64,000 nucleotides of DNA from positions 766,765 to 830,764 of the forward strand of contig JAJTUP010000034.1 in the NCBI GenBank assembly GCA_021399435.1, in the 5' to 3' direction. The position numbers and the translations under genes were made by a program. This document shows positions 1 to 10,954 of this stretch, one piece after another. This DNA comes from Diaporthe sp. PMI_573. Taxonomy: Eukaryota; Ascomycota; Sordariomycetes; Diaporthales; Diaporthaceae. Every line of letters begins with the position of its first letter. Within the stretch, counting starts at the first letter, position 1. The notes under the pieces were generated by a model. The model saw only the letters and a list, made by a program, of their open reading frames with translations, made no database searches and was not told the DNA's origin.

Positions 1-1604
1 AGCTCGCCATTGAGGCCCTGACCAACCTCAAGGAGCACTGTCCCAACTGGGCCAAGCGACTCGACGAGCTCAGCAGCCAGATCGAACAGAGGCAGCTCGA
101 CCTTGCCGAGGTAGCGGAGCAGCAGTCCTCGGGCTACCTGGACCCCAACGGTCCGTCGACCAAATCCGTGCGGAATCGCGGCTCCACCCAGTCGCTCAAG
201 CCCAACGACGACGGTGAGGCACATCCGGGGGCACATCCCGGGGCACATCCCGGGGCACCAGCGTCGGGCAGGGCATTCCCGGTGGAGAACAAGAATGCCG
301 CGCACGAGGCACGGCGAGCGTCCGTGGCGTCAAGGGGCGGCACCGACAGACCGCAAAAGGACCAGGATTCGAGCAATGGCAAACCACCCCTGAGCCCTTC
401 TGCTGCAGAGGGGCAGACAAACCAGGTCATCGCGATTGCCTCGGCTCAAGCGCGGGCGGCGCTTCGAAGGACCCAGCTGAGCAAGAAACGCGCCGCTGCC
501 GCCGAGTCCATGCTTTCGGCCGAGGGTGCCACTCCCAGCAAGTACCGCAACCGCAATCTGGTCAAGGTGTACTATGATAGCTATGTGCAGTCTTTCTTCG
601 AGGAGCTGGTCAAGTTTGTGAGCGCGAGCCGGAACCTGATGCGCAAGGCCAGGATGGCCGCCAAGGTCGCCCAAATCAAGAAGATGGCGGAGCTGGAGGT
701 GCCTGACGATGCCTCCTCGTCATCAGCAGAGGAACACTCCTGCAATGGGGATATGAGTATGGATCTCGACCCGCCACAGCTGGCGAGTCCCAATGACATG
801 CCACCAGTAATAACAGACGGGATGAAGGTGGACCTACCCGATGGTCAAGGGGACACTCAGGCAGATGCTACTAAGAGCACACCAGATCAGAACGTGAACA
901 ACGGTCCATCGCCCGCCATCAGCCCCAGCCGTTCGCCCCAACCACGCTCGCCGACGGCCGAAAATGTTCGTGGCAATGGCAATGGCCACAACCTTCCTTC
1001 GCAACCCCTCAAGCCCGGCTCCGTGCCCACCACCACAAGACCGAAGCTTGGTGGTGGTTATTCCTCCTTCTCCTCTTTCGGATTGGGCCTCGGGGACTCT
1101 CAGCAGCCTGATGTCTTCGATGAGCTGGACAAAAACCTAGAGTCCGTCCAGTCCATGTGTGAGCATGCGGCGCACCAGTTCCTGAGGGATGGCGATTGCA
1201 GCGACGAGGTCGTCAAGATCAAGGACCGGCTCAGTGGGACCAAGACATCCGCAGAGAACCAAATAGATCGCATGCTGGACCAGGACGAGACCCTCAAAGC
1301 GAAGCTCAGTGAGGCGCCGGTTCGAGCTAGGAGCTACCGCCCACAGAGTATGAGACGGGGCGCTAGCCTTGCCGCGACAAGCCCGACTGCTGCAAGAGGC
1401 AGTGCCGAGGGCTCAAGAATTACCAGCGGTGGATTCGGTGGAGACAAACTCACAGCGGACTCAGAACCGAACCAATTTGGAGCATCTGGAGGGGTACTGG
1501 AGGTTGATGATGGGAGTGACGACGAAAACCGGGAGCCACCAAAATTACAGTATCGATCGACAAGAGCGATGGGTGCGCTCAAGACCGCCTCTCGAGGAGC
1601 GTGA
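1..1604 (+). CDS. Hypothetical protein, 3' part only (5' end outside window)
   Basis: The frame is open from base 3 to the TGA at 1602-1604, so the gene begins upstream of the window. About 533 residues are visible. They start with a helical segment rich in Leu, Glu and Gln, followed by long low-complexity stretches. A short tandem AHPG repeat lies at bases about 222-262. Two more conserved-looking helical blocks are visible: a basic one around bases 570-700 (YYDSYVQSFFEELVKF) and one around 1105-1330 (DELDKNLESVQSMCEHAAHQF). The rest is rich in Ser, Pro, Gly and Asp. No catalytic motif, signal peptide or membrane segment is seen. I do not recognise the family. The disordered composition and charged helices would suit a scaffold or nuclear protein, but that is only a guess. 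Confidence 0.75.
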   Translation, partial: LAIEALTNLKEHCPNWAKRLDELSSQIEQRQLDLAEVAEQQSSGYLDPNGPSTKSVRNRGSTQSLKPNDDGEAHPGAHPGAHPGAPASGRAFPVENKNAAHEARRASVASRGGTDRPQKDQDSSNGKPPLSPSAAEGQTNQVIAIASAQARAALRRTQLSKKRAAAAESMLSAEGATPSKYRNRNLVKVYYDSYVQSFFEELVKFVSASRNLMRKARMAAKVAQIKKMAELEVPDDASSSSAEEHSCNGDMSMDLDPPQLASPNDMPPVITDGMKVDLPDGQGDTQADATKSTPDQNVNNGPSPAISPSRSPQPRSPTAENVRGNGNGHNLPSQPLKPGSVPTTTRPKLGGGYSSFSSFGLGLGDSQQPDVFDELDKNLESVQSMCEHAAHQFLRDGDCSDEVVKIKDRLSGTKTSAENQIDRMLDQDETLKAKLSEAPVRARSYRPQSMRRGASLAATSPTAARGSAEGSRITSGGFGGDKLTADSEPNQFGASGGVLEVDDGSDDENREPPKLQYRSTRAMGALKTASRGA

Positions 1605-2385
1605 GACTGGTTGAAGATCTCCATCGGCCTACCAAAGGAAACCGGAGACATTTCTCGTAAAACGAGATCGGCGAAGAACAAAAAGTTCGGACCACCCGTT
1701 GGCACAAATCCTTACAGGAGAGAGCTTTTGCAGACTCTTGGGGTTTCCGGATGGGTTGAGTGGCCGATTCCAGATTTATATTGGGCGAACCGTCACACGA
1801 CCACGTGGAGGGAACACGGGCTAGTAACCTTGAACAACCATATGGCTTCACACGGGAAGGGTCTGGGCAACTAGGGACGCATTGTTGCACATAGCGAGGA
1901 CGTCAATTTTTGGATACGGCCAAGGCGGCCGAGCAATATTTGGGTGACTGCACATAGCTCGGCACGGTTGGCACTGTTAGGATACAACAGCATTGTTTTA
2001 GTGAACTCGGAAGCCCAAAAGTCATGGCCATTCGAAAGATGGTCCTTTGAAAGTAACACAGATACCCTGAGCACCTCAGCCTACTTTTCTACCAGAGACG
2101 ACCGGCGCGTGCCAGAAGATTCGCAAGTGATGGTGCCAACGTTGCTCCTGCAAATAGATGCTGCTCATTTGTCACTGCGGATTGTTGAATCCAAGTGACA
2201 TCCGTCTCATTTTTGGCTGTTCGTTTTAGCTTGAACATGTGCTCGCCTTTCGGGTCGCCAGCTGGGATAGGCCTTGTGCCCTTCGCGCGAGAGCCGCCCT
2301 TTCCGCCGCATTAATCGCATGAAATAACGGGCAAGGGGTATCGCAGGTAAAGAGTCTCTGGGAAACAAACGATGCAAATCACCGA
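1605..2385. other. Intergenic, no gene seen
   Basis: This separates the 3' ends of two convergent genes. The short open frames here have no protein-like composition, and no RNA gene or repeat was recognised. Confidence 0.5.
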
Positions 2386-4348
2386 CTAGAACATCACCTC
2401 CCTCCTCATTAGCTCGCCCAGCTCCCTTTGGCGGCGGGCGTGATACTCCGCGCTGCCAGGGCCCGGGCCATCCTGTCGTTCATTGGGCGCCGTCCCTGGC
2501 GGTGGCTGTCCTCCTCGCTCCTGACTACCCTCCCCTCCGGCATTGGCTCCCGGCTCTAGGTCTCTGATTGGCGCCTTCCGCTTCCAGTTGACAGTCCACA
2601 CGAGCAGCTGCGGGCCCTTGTTGTGGGCTAGCAGCTTCTCCTTCTTTGTGCATTCCGCACAGCCAGGTGTCACATCTTGCGTGCTCCAAGAGGCCCCGCA
2701 GGCGTGGCATACCCCAGAAAAGTGATATGGCAGGCCGCGCCAGCTGGTCTTTTGCACCGGCTCGTCCGCGGCAGACAAGACGTCCATGTCCTGCGACCAG
2801 GGCGAGAGGTCGACTGGGCTGTCCTCGTGGCATCTTTCAAGGTGACTGAAGGTGTACGGGTCGCGCTCGGAATCAGACAGCCGCCTCAGGACGGGAAATC
2901 GCCAGCGACGGTGTGCCCATTCCACGATAGTTTGCATCTCGCCCTTTCTGTCCTCTGATGTCTCAAAGTCGATGGTCAGCTTCTGGAGGTTGGGCATCCG
3001 CAGGAAGAGGAGACCCCAGCAGGTCCAGCGCGGGATCACGCTGGGTGTCGAGGAGCGCAGGCGCGGCTCCACCCGTTTGTCAGCCTCGACCGAGGTGCGC
3101 ATGCTGTTGTACACTGCAGCATTCAGAGTCAGTTATCAGAGCACCAAGGGAGTGGTTTCATACAAATAGGGGAAACAAAGGGCCACAGTGTGGCCATAGC
3201 CTATCTCAAACTACCAGCGTAATAAGTTCTTTGAGGCTAGGCCACAGAGGGGAGGTGTTTCTCCTGGAAGGGGTTAAGATTGTATCCAGAAGCTGCTTAC
3301 TATGCACACATGTAGGTCGGCTCGCAGTTGGGCTGAAGGGGCTGATGACCAGTGGCATATTATGCTCCCAGTCACACCAATCTGTGCGACGCACATAAAT
3401 ACGTAGACTTGTGAGGTGCTCTGTTACACGCCAGGGGCGGAGGTCGGCTTCTGAAAGATCTCTTGGTGGTAAATGTTGTAAGTCTCGCCAAATCGATGGC
3501 CCTGCAGAGCCCGGAAGGTATGCATGTCGAGGCAGCGGACGGGCAGGGATGGTGCCTTCGTAGAATTGAGGAACAAGGAGAGGTTGGAGGGCCATCGGTG
3601 GCAGCTGCGGAGGCAGCCATAAAGTAAGCGGCTGTAACGAGTCTACACGCCGAAAATATGAGTAGGCACTGAATGCGCCTGCCACCTGATCCATCAGTTC
3701 TCTCTCGAGGAACCACACCTCTGAGAATATTTGCAGGTTCCGAATGTGTTGAGCAGCTCCTGGGGCAACCCCAGAGAAGTACTCTCTGGGAGACTGTGGA
3801 CACCAGCACGGTCCCCTTTTGTTATAGAAGATCTTGCTGCCTTGCGACGGAAGCAAGTAAGTCTCGAGGTAGACGCGTCGACAGGTCCCGAGCAAGGAAG
3901 TATGTATTTTGCGCTGCCCTGCGTAGCCAGGCCGGAGCCAATCGCAACTATGCTTCACCTCACGGAAATGAAGAAGTAATGAAGCCGGGGGCGCCTGAAC
4001 TGCCGGTGCTTGACCATTTTCGACGTCGGGCGTTTGGACGCTGCTTTCGTGGTCTCCCTGGTCTCCCTGGTCAACTGCCTGGCTAGCTTGACCACTTTCC
4101 ATGTCGGGTTCATCGTCGAGCTCCTCATGGTCCTCACGGGCAGAGAACTCATGTTTTATCGGACGGTCTAGTGCTGGTGCGGTGAACTCAGCGAGTGCGA
4201 ACTTGAAGATGAGATCGCGAAGCTCGGGAGGAATTCGGTTGAAGAAAGGCGATGACTCCTGCTGGTTCACATGGTCCCAAGAGCCGATGCGATGACTCAT
4301 TGGGGCTCGAGCCTCGCTTGAGGGTTGAGAATTGCTTGTATCTGCCAT
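2386..4348 (-). CDS. 2EXR/F-box-like hypothetical protein, two exons
   Basis: Exons are 4348-3301 and 3113-2386 on the minus strand. The ATG at 4348 opens with MADTSNSQ. The frame is open further upstream, but that part encodes a Pro/Phe-rich run from a pyrimidine-rich tract with no good ATG, so it is probably 5' UTR. The donor GTAAGC at 3300 and acceptor TGCAG ending at 3114 enclose a 187-nt intron, and the junction regenerates an in-frame Met codon. The N-terminal third contains the block FFNRIPPELRDLIFKFAL, characteristic of the fungal 2EXR domain, a relative of F-box domains found in large orphan families. An acidic insert (EELDDEPDMESGQ) follows, then the paired block HTSLLGTCRRVYLETY. 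The second exon carries CHACGAS and GCAECTKK, a possible four-cysteine zinc knuckle, and ends in a charged tail. A role as a ubiquitin-ligase adaptor is conjecture. The predicted product is about 591 residues. Confidence 0.8.
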
Positions 4349-4435
4349 GGGAAGGGGCAGAGGCCTGCGCTGGGGCAAGGCAATGCAAGGGGCGTAAGAA
4401 AAAGAGAGAAACTCGGTGACAGAGAGAAGGAGAGG

Positions 4436-4470
4436 GGAAAGCAAAGGGAAAGGGAAAGGGAAAGGGAGGG
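4436..4470. repeat. (GGGAAA)n purine/pyrimidine tract upstream of the 2EXR gene
   Basis: A hexamer array of GGGAAA type lies about 90 bp upstream of the ATG at 4348. On the coding strand it reads as a polypyrimidine tract. Such CT-rich runs are common in core promoters and 5' UTRs of filamentous fungi. A regulatory role here is inferred from position only. Confidence 0.35.
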
Positions 4471-4700
4471 AAGGCGGCAGTCCTAGACTTGGCCAGCAGC
4501 TCCCATGTTTGTTCGTTCGTGTGTCATGGTTGGGAGCAGAGTGTGCTTGTGCCACCTCGAGTTGAACGCCCGTTCGAAACGAGCCGTTGTTCGTTGCGTT
4601 GCCTGCTGCGTCGAGGCAACGACGAGAAGGTGCGGGCCGTACGCGGACCAGGAGCCATGCGAGCCATGGGTTGCCTTGTCCAGGTACACAGTACCTATAC

Positions 4701-4754
4701 GATAACTAAGTAGAAGGTAAACAAGCCACAGGGCTCCGCAATGACGTTGCGGGA
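4701..4754 (+). repeat. Dispersed repeat copy R1 (truncated exit block only)
   Basis: GATAACTAAGTAGAAGG, CAAGCCACAGGGCTCCGC and AATGACGTT match, in order, the exit block of copies R4, R5 and R6. The match stops at about 4754, and the terminal GTGGCTG...ATGTATGTGA part is missing. No 15-bp core array is seen on the left. It lies between the divergent promoters of the 2EXR and DcpS genes and appears to be a truncated remnant. Confidence 0.7.
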
Positions 4755-4934
4755 ATAGTACTATCGGGTGAGTAGTGTGGGAGCATGGGCCAAGGGTTCA
4801 CCGCGGGGTAGCTCCGTCTTGTCCCATTTCTCCAGCCCAAGGGCCGAATTTGTACTCGATACATGTTTTAGGACAGCCTCGAAATAAACTCGATACCCAC
4901 CCTTCCACGGCGAGCCTCATCCACACCAGCCAGA

Positions 4935-5991
4935 ATGTCAACCCCGGAGGACCTCGTGCCCCGGTTCAAGCTCGAACGCTTGCTCAACCAGGGTAAGGCG
5001 ACCGATCTGTCCCCCGGGGCCGGAGTGAAGTCTTCGCAATTATCTGACCTCGGCCTCCTTCCCCCCAGACCAAGCAGGCAGGAGAACCTCGCTCTCCGGC
5101 ACCATCGACGGGCAGCCAGCCTTGCTGGTTCTGGAGCGCGCACCCTTTCCCAATTCCCATGACTACCTCGGGTCGATAGCCGGTAGCCTCCGCACGCTCA
5201 AGAACCTAGGCGCCAATGACATCTATCACTGGTACATGGCCAGCAGCGGCGCCATCGCCAACACGCAAAGTGACGACGAGTTTGCCGACCTGAAGATCAA
5301 CTTGATATACCCGTGTACGGAACAGCACATCAAGAAGTATAGTAAACAGGGGGTCCGCTTCGTGACCGAGACGCCCGAGATCTACAGGGACAAGATCCGG
5401 CCGCACATGCAGGCCAAGCGAGACCAAGGCCGGCTGAATTGGGTCTTCAACATCATTGAGGGCCGGAAGGAGGTCGAGGATGTCATTTACAGGACGCCTC
5501 TCGGCGAGGCTGGCGACGAGGGCTTCCTCCTCCTGCCAGACCTGAACTGGGACAGGAGGACAATCGAGGCCTTGCATTTGCTGGGCATAGTGGAGCGCCG
5601 CGACATCTGGAGCTTGCGGGACCTCAAGGTCAAGCATATACCTTGGCTCGAGCACATGAGGGCCAAGTTCATCGAGGCCACCGAGAAGGTCTACCCCGAC
5701 ATCGAACCCGACCAGTTGAAGCTATATGTCCACTACCAGCCGACCTACTACCATTTTCACATCCACATCGTCCACGTGGCTCTCGAGGCCGGCGCGACAC
5801 AGGCGACGGGGAAAGCCATCGGGCTGGAAAGCATAATCGAGCATCTGAAGAGCATGGGCGACGATCAAGAAAAGGGTCTGGACTCGGTGTCGTTGAGCTA
5901 TACGCTCGGCGAGGCTAGCGAACTGTGGACGGATATATTCGAGCCGCTCAAGCGCGGTACTTCTTCTCAATCTCCAGCACCAGGTCGTTAA
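4935..5991 (+). CDS. dcs1: Scavenger mRNA-decapping enzyme DcpS (HIT family)
   Basis: DcpS hydrolyses the m7GpppN cap dinucleotide or short capped oligomers left after 3'-to-5' mRNA decay, releasing m7GMP. Exons are 4935-4992 and 5069-5991. The donor is GTAAGG and the acceptor CCCCAG, with a TCTGACC branch site, giving a 76-nt intron and a 326-residue protein. The catalytic HIT triad is visible as H-F-H-I-H-I-V at residues about 248-254 (bases 5752-5772), with the middle His the expected nucleophile. Family landmarks upstream are IYHWYMASSG, VRFVTETPEIY, WVFNIIEG and LLPDLNWD, which belong to the N-terminal swapped domain and cap-binding region. The length matches fungal and animal DcpS. The ATG at 4935 starts MSTPEDLVPRF, which aligns well with the family start. 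The last 44 bp overlap, on the opposite strand, the 3' end of the GILT gene. Confidence 0.95.
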
Positions 5992-6926
5992 CTTCGGCCC
6001 CGTGCGGGCAGTCCGTCCATTCTCCACCATCTCGGATGCAGTAGATCTCCTCCTCCAGGCGCACTGTACAGCTCTTGGTGACTCCGGCCTAGAAATCGTG
6101 CTGTTAGTCAAACATAGTCTCCAAGTCAAGTGTCCACAGACGCAGTGAGAGCGTACATCTGATGAGCGGCGGACGCTGTTCCGGAGCATCTCGACTCCCC
6201 AGGCACCATCGTCCTTGCTCGCGCACTTGTCCAGCTTCGCAAAGTCAATGGCATGCTCCAGAGCACAGTCCTCGATGAGACTCCTCTGTGGGATGTGTTG
6301 GTAGTCCTTCATCAAACACATGGAGAATCCGAGGTAGGTCTTCGGGTCGGGGTACAGGTCTTCGGCACAGAGAAGCATGATATTTCCAAGACCTAGTCGG
6401 GGCACGTCCAGTCAGTTTCCATAATGTCCGAGACTCGGCCGGGTGTGGGCCGGCCGAGCACGCAATCTAGACGGGGGCGGGGGGGTGCGGACTCACACTC
6501 CTCAGGCCCGTGCATACAGGCGATGCCGTCGTTCTCAGTCGGCGTGCCAATGAAGGACAGTGTGAAGTTGACCTTGTCGACGACGCGCACCATGGCGGGC
6601 AGGATCAGCTTCTGGAGGCAGTCCTTGGCGTCCGGGCACTTGGACATGATGTGCGCCTCGAGCGGCACCAGGGCGGCATTCGCGTCCGCACCCGAGCCCG
6701 AGGCCGGGGCCGGCGTTGCCGCCTGCAGCGTGTTGGAGAGGCGCGACGAGATGTCCGGCAGGGGGCTCAGCACCGACGACGGCCTTGCGTACAGGTAGAG
6801 GCAGAGGACGACCAGCGTCAGCACCAGCAAGGGCCGGAACCGCCCTGCCCGGCGGGCGTGGGTCCGCATCGGCGACCCTGCCGCGCGTGGGGGAAATGTC
6901 TTGTACTTGGCGTACTTCTCATCCAT
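5948..6926 (-). CDS. GILT-family (gamma-interferon-inducible lysosomal thiol reductase-like) membrane protein
   Basis: Exons on the minus strand are 6926-6497, 6392-6157 and 6088-5948, giving 268 residues. The donors are GTGAGT (6496) and GTACGC (6156), and both acceptors are TAG. The ATG at 6926 is followed by a basic stretch and one hydrophobic segment (PLLVLTLVVLCLYLYA), so the protein is probably a type II membrane or uncleaved-signal protein with a lumenal or extracellular domain. GILT landmarks are VNFTLSFIG, the signature C-M-H-G-P-E-E-C (equivalent to the CQHG...EC motif) and LYPDPKTYLGFSMCL. The candidate redox pair reads KCPDAKDC, two cysteines five residues apart instead of the CXXC of the animal enzyme. 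Thiol reductase activity is therefore uncertain. The C-terminal exon adds two further Cys pairs. Its stop codon (5948-5950) lies inside the DcpS coding region. Confidence 0.9.
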
Positions 6927-8088
6927 CTTGGATATCGCCGCAGGTGTTGCTTTTTCTGTAGCGTGTAAGGCAACAAGAATCAAAGTGGCTCCTGTCAAAA
7001 TCCTAGGGATGGAAGGGCCGGCGAGGTGGCCATGACAAGTGCGTGGATGTCGGTGTCAGTTACCGACCAAACTATCAGCAATCGTGAAGTGTTCTACTCC
7101 ACTGACGTGATTCAGGGGTAGGGTATCAGGTTGGGGGAAGGGGGGTCAATTTTTCTCCAAGAGCTCCCTGCTTTAAATGCTAAAACCTCATGATCACCAT
7201 GTCCGGTGCAAGACAATCTGTGGGGGGATTTGCACAAGAGCCAGGCTGCAGTTCTATTTGTAGCAGTACAGAGTCCTTTAGGAGGCTTGTGGAGTAGGCC
7301 ACCTGAGCATCTGCAGGATCTCTCCGGGCGCTCACAAAGGCGACCGTGAACCAACACCGGCATGTTTTCTTAATTTATGTATCTACTCTATCTGGGACGT
7401 CAGTTGTATACCTCTACCATAGAGTCTGCCATGTGATGCGCTTGCTTGGTCGCTAGCTTGATAGCAGCCTTGCGGGGAGAAGGGCAAGAGATTATCACAT
7501 TCCCTTTGTCATGTCACGCTGGGAGAGGGGCAGCTGCCGAAGTGTAACAATCCACAGAATCAGACGCACGGCTCGATATGATTATCTGGGCGATTCCAGC
7601 GAAACGTTGGCCGTGGTGTGGTCGCGTGCGACTCGACGTTACGTTGTCACGGTTGTCACGGTTGCTCTCACCTTGTGGAGTCGTCGGCCGTGGAAGTGGG
7701 ATGGCATGTGGGCAGGGGCCACAGGCGTTTTATTAGAAGCACCGTACGTGCCTGCGTGAACCGCTTAGGCGCTTGCCTAGTTGCCTAGGTCGTTCTGTCC
7801 AGCAGCCCACCCCAGGAGCCTTGTGCATGACCTCAGTTACACCTTCTACCGTTACGTGCCTACGGCGAGTGCTAGCCAAGCGAGTTGTTATTCCCAAGGT
7901 CATGAGCATCCATCCGTACACTCTTTCTTGTATCCCACCCGACACACTCGTTTGATCGGTTGTGACTCACTCACTCTTGGTATCCCATCATCTTTCAACC
8001 CCATCGGGTATTTTCGACCTTGGGGCTTAGCAGCAGCGAGCTATGAGCATACGTATCTCTACACCTCAGCAGGGCAGCACAATCAACA
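6927..8088. other. Intergenic, divergent promoter region
   Basis: It lies between the 5' ends of the GILT gene and the hexokinase-like gene. GGTTGTCACGGTTG-type short direct repeats occur near 7640-7660 and a TTGCCTAGGTCG-type motif near 7775-7790. No convincing gene or RNA was found. Confidence 0.5.
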
Positions 8089-9815
8089 ATGGCGTCTGGA
8101 CAGGAACCGCCTCAGCAGTCCTTGGATGACTTCCTCCAACCTCTGCGCATAACCGACGAGGCTGTCCTCGTGCTCTCGCGGGAGCTGTACATCAAGTTCT
8201 CGGAACTGTCTACTAAGTCAGACAACCAGTTCTTGCCAACGCCCATTAGCGAGTCCCTCCTCAGGCGGGTCGACGGCGCCGATCGCGGCCGGTGAGTTAT
8301 CTCGACTCCAGACACGCCACTGTTCATTCAGTCAAGACTGACCGTTTACCCAACCGCAGGTACCTTGCTATTGACATGTGAGCTCATTCTTGATTGCACG
8401 AGAATCACGGCCGCGTACTGACCAGGAGCTGCAGAGGAGGAACGAATCTCAGGGTCGGCTTTGTCGAGCTGCTCGCCGACGTGGCTGGCGAGTCCCGCAA
8501 CGAGGGCGCTTCGGTTAATGGGGAGGGGCTCTCATCGTTCGCGCTCAACTCCCCACGGCTGCGTCGTCTCCTGGAGCGATCATGGCCCATTGGCGAGCAG
8601 CTCAAGGACTCAAACCCAGACAACCTCTTCGACTTTATCGGCGACTGCATATCGGTAGTAGTCCAGCAGGCTTGCAAAGACTGGGGCCTCAAACCTGACG
8701 ACGAACTACCCCTGGGCGTCACCTTCAGCTTCCCCATGGAGCAGCAGTCGCTGCAGGTGGCGACCCTCATGCCTATGGGCAAGGGGTTTGCTCTCGATTG
8801 CAAAGTCGACCTGGGGGCCTGTCTTATTGCGGGTTACGAGGAACACCGTAGCACAAACCTCCCCCGTATCAGGGTCGCAGCCATTGCGAACGACGCGGTC
8901 GCAAGCCTGGTCTCGTTCGTTTACCAGTACCGCGCAAAGCCAAATCAAAAAGCCGTCATGTCCCTCATCTGCGGGACCGGCACCAATGCCACAATACCCT
9001 TGAAACTCAGCACTCTCAAGGAAAGCAAGCGCCCCAAGACAGTGAGCGTGATACCCGGACAGGCTGGCAATGACGTGAAGATAGCCGTCAACACCGAATG
9101 GAGCATCAACGGCACACAGATTGTTCTGAGCAGTTGTGGTATCATAACCAGATGGGACACACTTCTCAATATGAGCGTCGAGAAGCCAGGCTTCCAACCT
9201 CTGGAGTACATGACGTCCGGCCGCTACCTCGGCGAGCTGGGCCGCATCATATTTGAAGAATACTTGACAAGGGTTCTAAAATACAACATCTTCCAACTTC
9301 CCTTCAAGCTAAGGGACCCGTTCTCCATGAGCACAACATTCCTCAGCCATTACAAACCTTGGGACGATAAAGATGGCACCTTGGTTGAGCAACTGAGGAG
9401 GGAATTTCCAATTCCCAAGGAAAACGCGAAGTCCTCCATCGGCGAACCGCTTGAGTGGACACCAGAGATTGCCGAGGCACTCTACCGTATAGCACTTGCC
9501 ATCGAAGTACGGGCCGCAGGTCTCATGGCTGCTTACACAATCGGCCTGCTCACATTGTCTGAAGACCTGCCAGGGCCCGTGCAGAAGGACTTTGTCGAGC
9601 CACGTTTCCAAACAGTCGAGTATGCGGTAGGATACACAGGTGGTTGTATAACTGGTTTCCAGAACTACCTCAGAGACTGCCAGGGGTTCCTCGATCGGGT
9701 TATGGCCAGAGAACACGGCAAGAAATTCCGTATTATCCTCAGTCCATGTCACGATGGAGGGATTACAGGTGCGGGAATCTTGAATGCGACATCATTGCAT
9801 AGCGAGAAGAATTAG
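8089..9815 (+). CDS. Atypical hexokinase-family sugar kinase
   Basis: Exons are 8089-8291, 8360-8377 and 8435-9815, giving 533 residues. The middle exon is only 18 nt and splits the first phosphate-binding motif: joined, it reads YLAIDIGGTNLRV (residues 69-81), a perfect hexokinase phosphate-1 signature. That fit is the reason for choosing these borders. Further family motifs are LFDFIGDCI, LGVTFSFPMEQ (sugar-binding region, residues about 167-177), IANDAV with the presumed catalytic Asp227, GTGTN (about 254), NTEW and the MTSGRYLGE equivalent of ISGMYLGE. Several normally invariant residues differ: IRWTKGF is replaced by LMPMGKGF, and NDTVGT by NDAVAS. This suggests a divergent substrate, such as N-acetylglucosamine, or a regulatory non-catalytic hexokinase like the fungal HxkC/XprF and HxkD group. 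No other GlcNAc-catabolism gene lies nearby to decide between them. Confidence 0.85.
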
Positions 9816-10954
9816 ACGGAGTTTCTGTTTGCAACAAAAGCAGGCGAGTCCAGGCTTTGGGTAAGCGGCCATGGGCTGCGCTACTGTGTGTGGTCAGGGC
9901 TTTAAGAGCGTGTGGGAAGGATGCCTGAATGGTTGACTTCCTAAATAGCGATGGGTGTTCAAGACTACCCTGATGCAATATAATACCGACATATCTTATG
10001 ATAAGAGTCCTTGATGCTGAAGTGGTTTTCGTAACTAATGAGACAAAGCGATATTGCACGTCTACTCTCTACACATATGAAGAGAGGGCAGAGGATGCAG
10101 CGAAGCAGGCGATCCATATCAACTCCTCGTGCACAATGATCGAGACGTAACTGGCGCAGACTGCAGATCTCCTTGATTCGTTGTGTCTTTTGTAAGAAGA
10201 CGCTCAGAGATGACAAGTAGGTCTGCCACTTTGTTTCGCTATGGAACCAAGGATAAAGCCCACACGCTGCCTCAGCCCATAGTAGAAGGCGGTCTTTGTC
10301 TATCTGGTCATGTACCTTAATCCACTCAACGGTGTGCGGTGAGAACGATGAGGCAATTAAGGCCCCTACTCCTCCCACATGGCGCGGTGGATCATGCTTC
10401 TCAGGGGTCTTAGGCGGTCTTATAATAACTGACAGCATCGTGCTGCTGCGTGTATTTGCAGGTATGTAGGCAAGTGGATCGATCGCAGATGGCCACTGGC
10501 CGTCAGGGGGGCTCCCGGGCCCCAGAGACCCGTCACGCGGGGCCAAACAGCGTCATTTCACGCGTTTTAGCGTGCAGTACTGTGGGTGTGTGGTACGTGC
10601 AGGCGCTGCTGCAGCTCATGGCACGCGGCCCCTCCAAGAGTCCAAGCTTCTTATTATTACTGGTGTGTTATTTGTTTTGATTTGACCCCAAGTTGACCTA
10701 GCCATGGTCCAAAATGACATGCACATCTTGCACAAGTCCAGTCGCTCATTCTCTTTCATGACAGCAAACTAAGGTTCCTAAACGAGGAACTCAAATTTAA
10801 TTCAATTCATTCCTTACTTCCAAAGCACTCGTTCCCCCGTCGTGTCGCATACGGTGACACCAGCCTTCCTTCCAAGGGGCGCCGTCAACTTTTGTCTTGC
10901 GCAGCTGGGTGACGTGTGTGGCGAGGACCGCCAACTTCGCACCCCTCGTTCACC
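9816..10954. other. Intergenic, possible minus-strand orphan frame
   Basis: A minus-strand frame runs from a first ATG near 10440 down to 9965 (about 158 codons), with a moderately protein-like composition in its centre (GALIASSFSPHTVEWIKV). It has no recognisable domain. It could be a small orphan gene or chance. The rest resembles the promoter of the downstream deacetylase gene, including an A/T-rich segment at 10780-10815. Confidence 0.3.
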
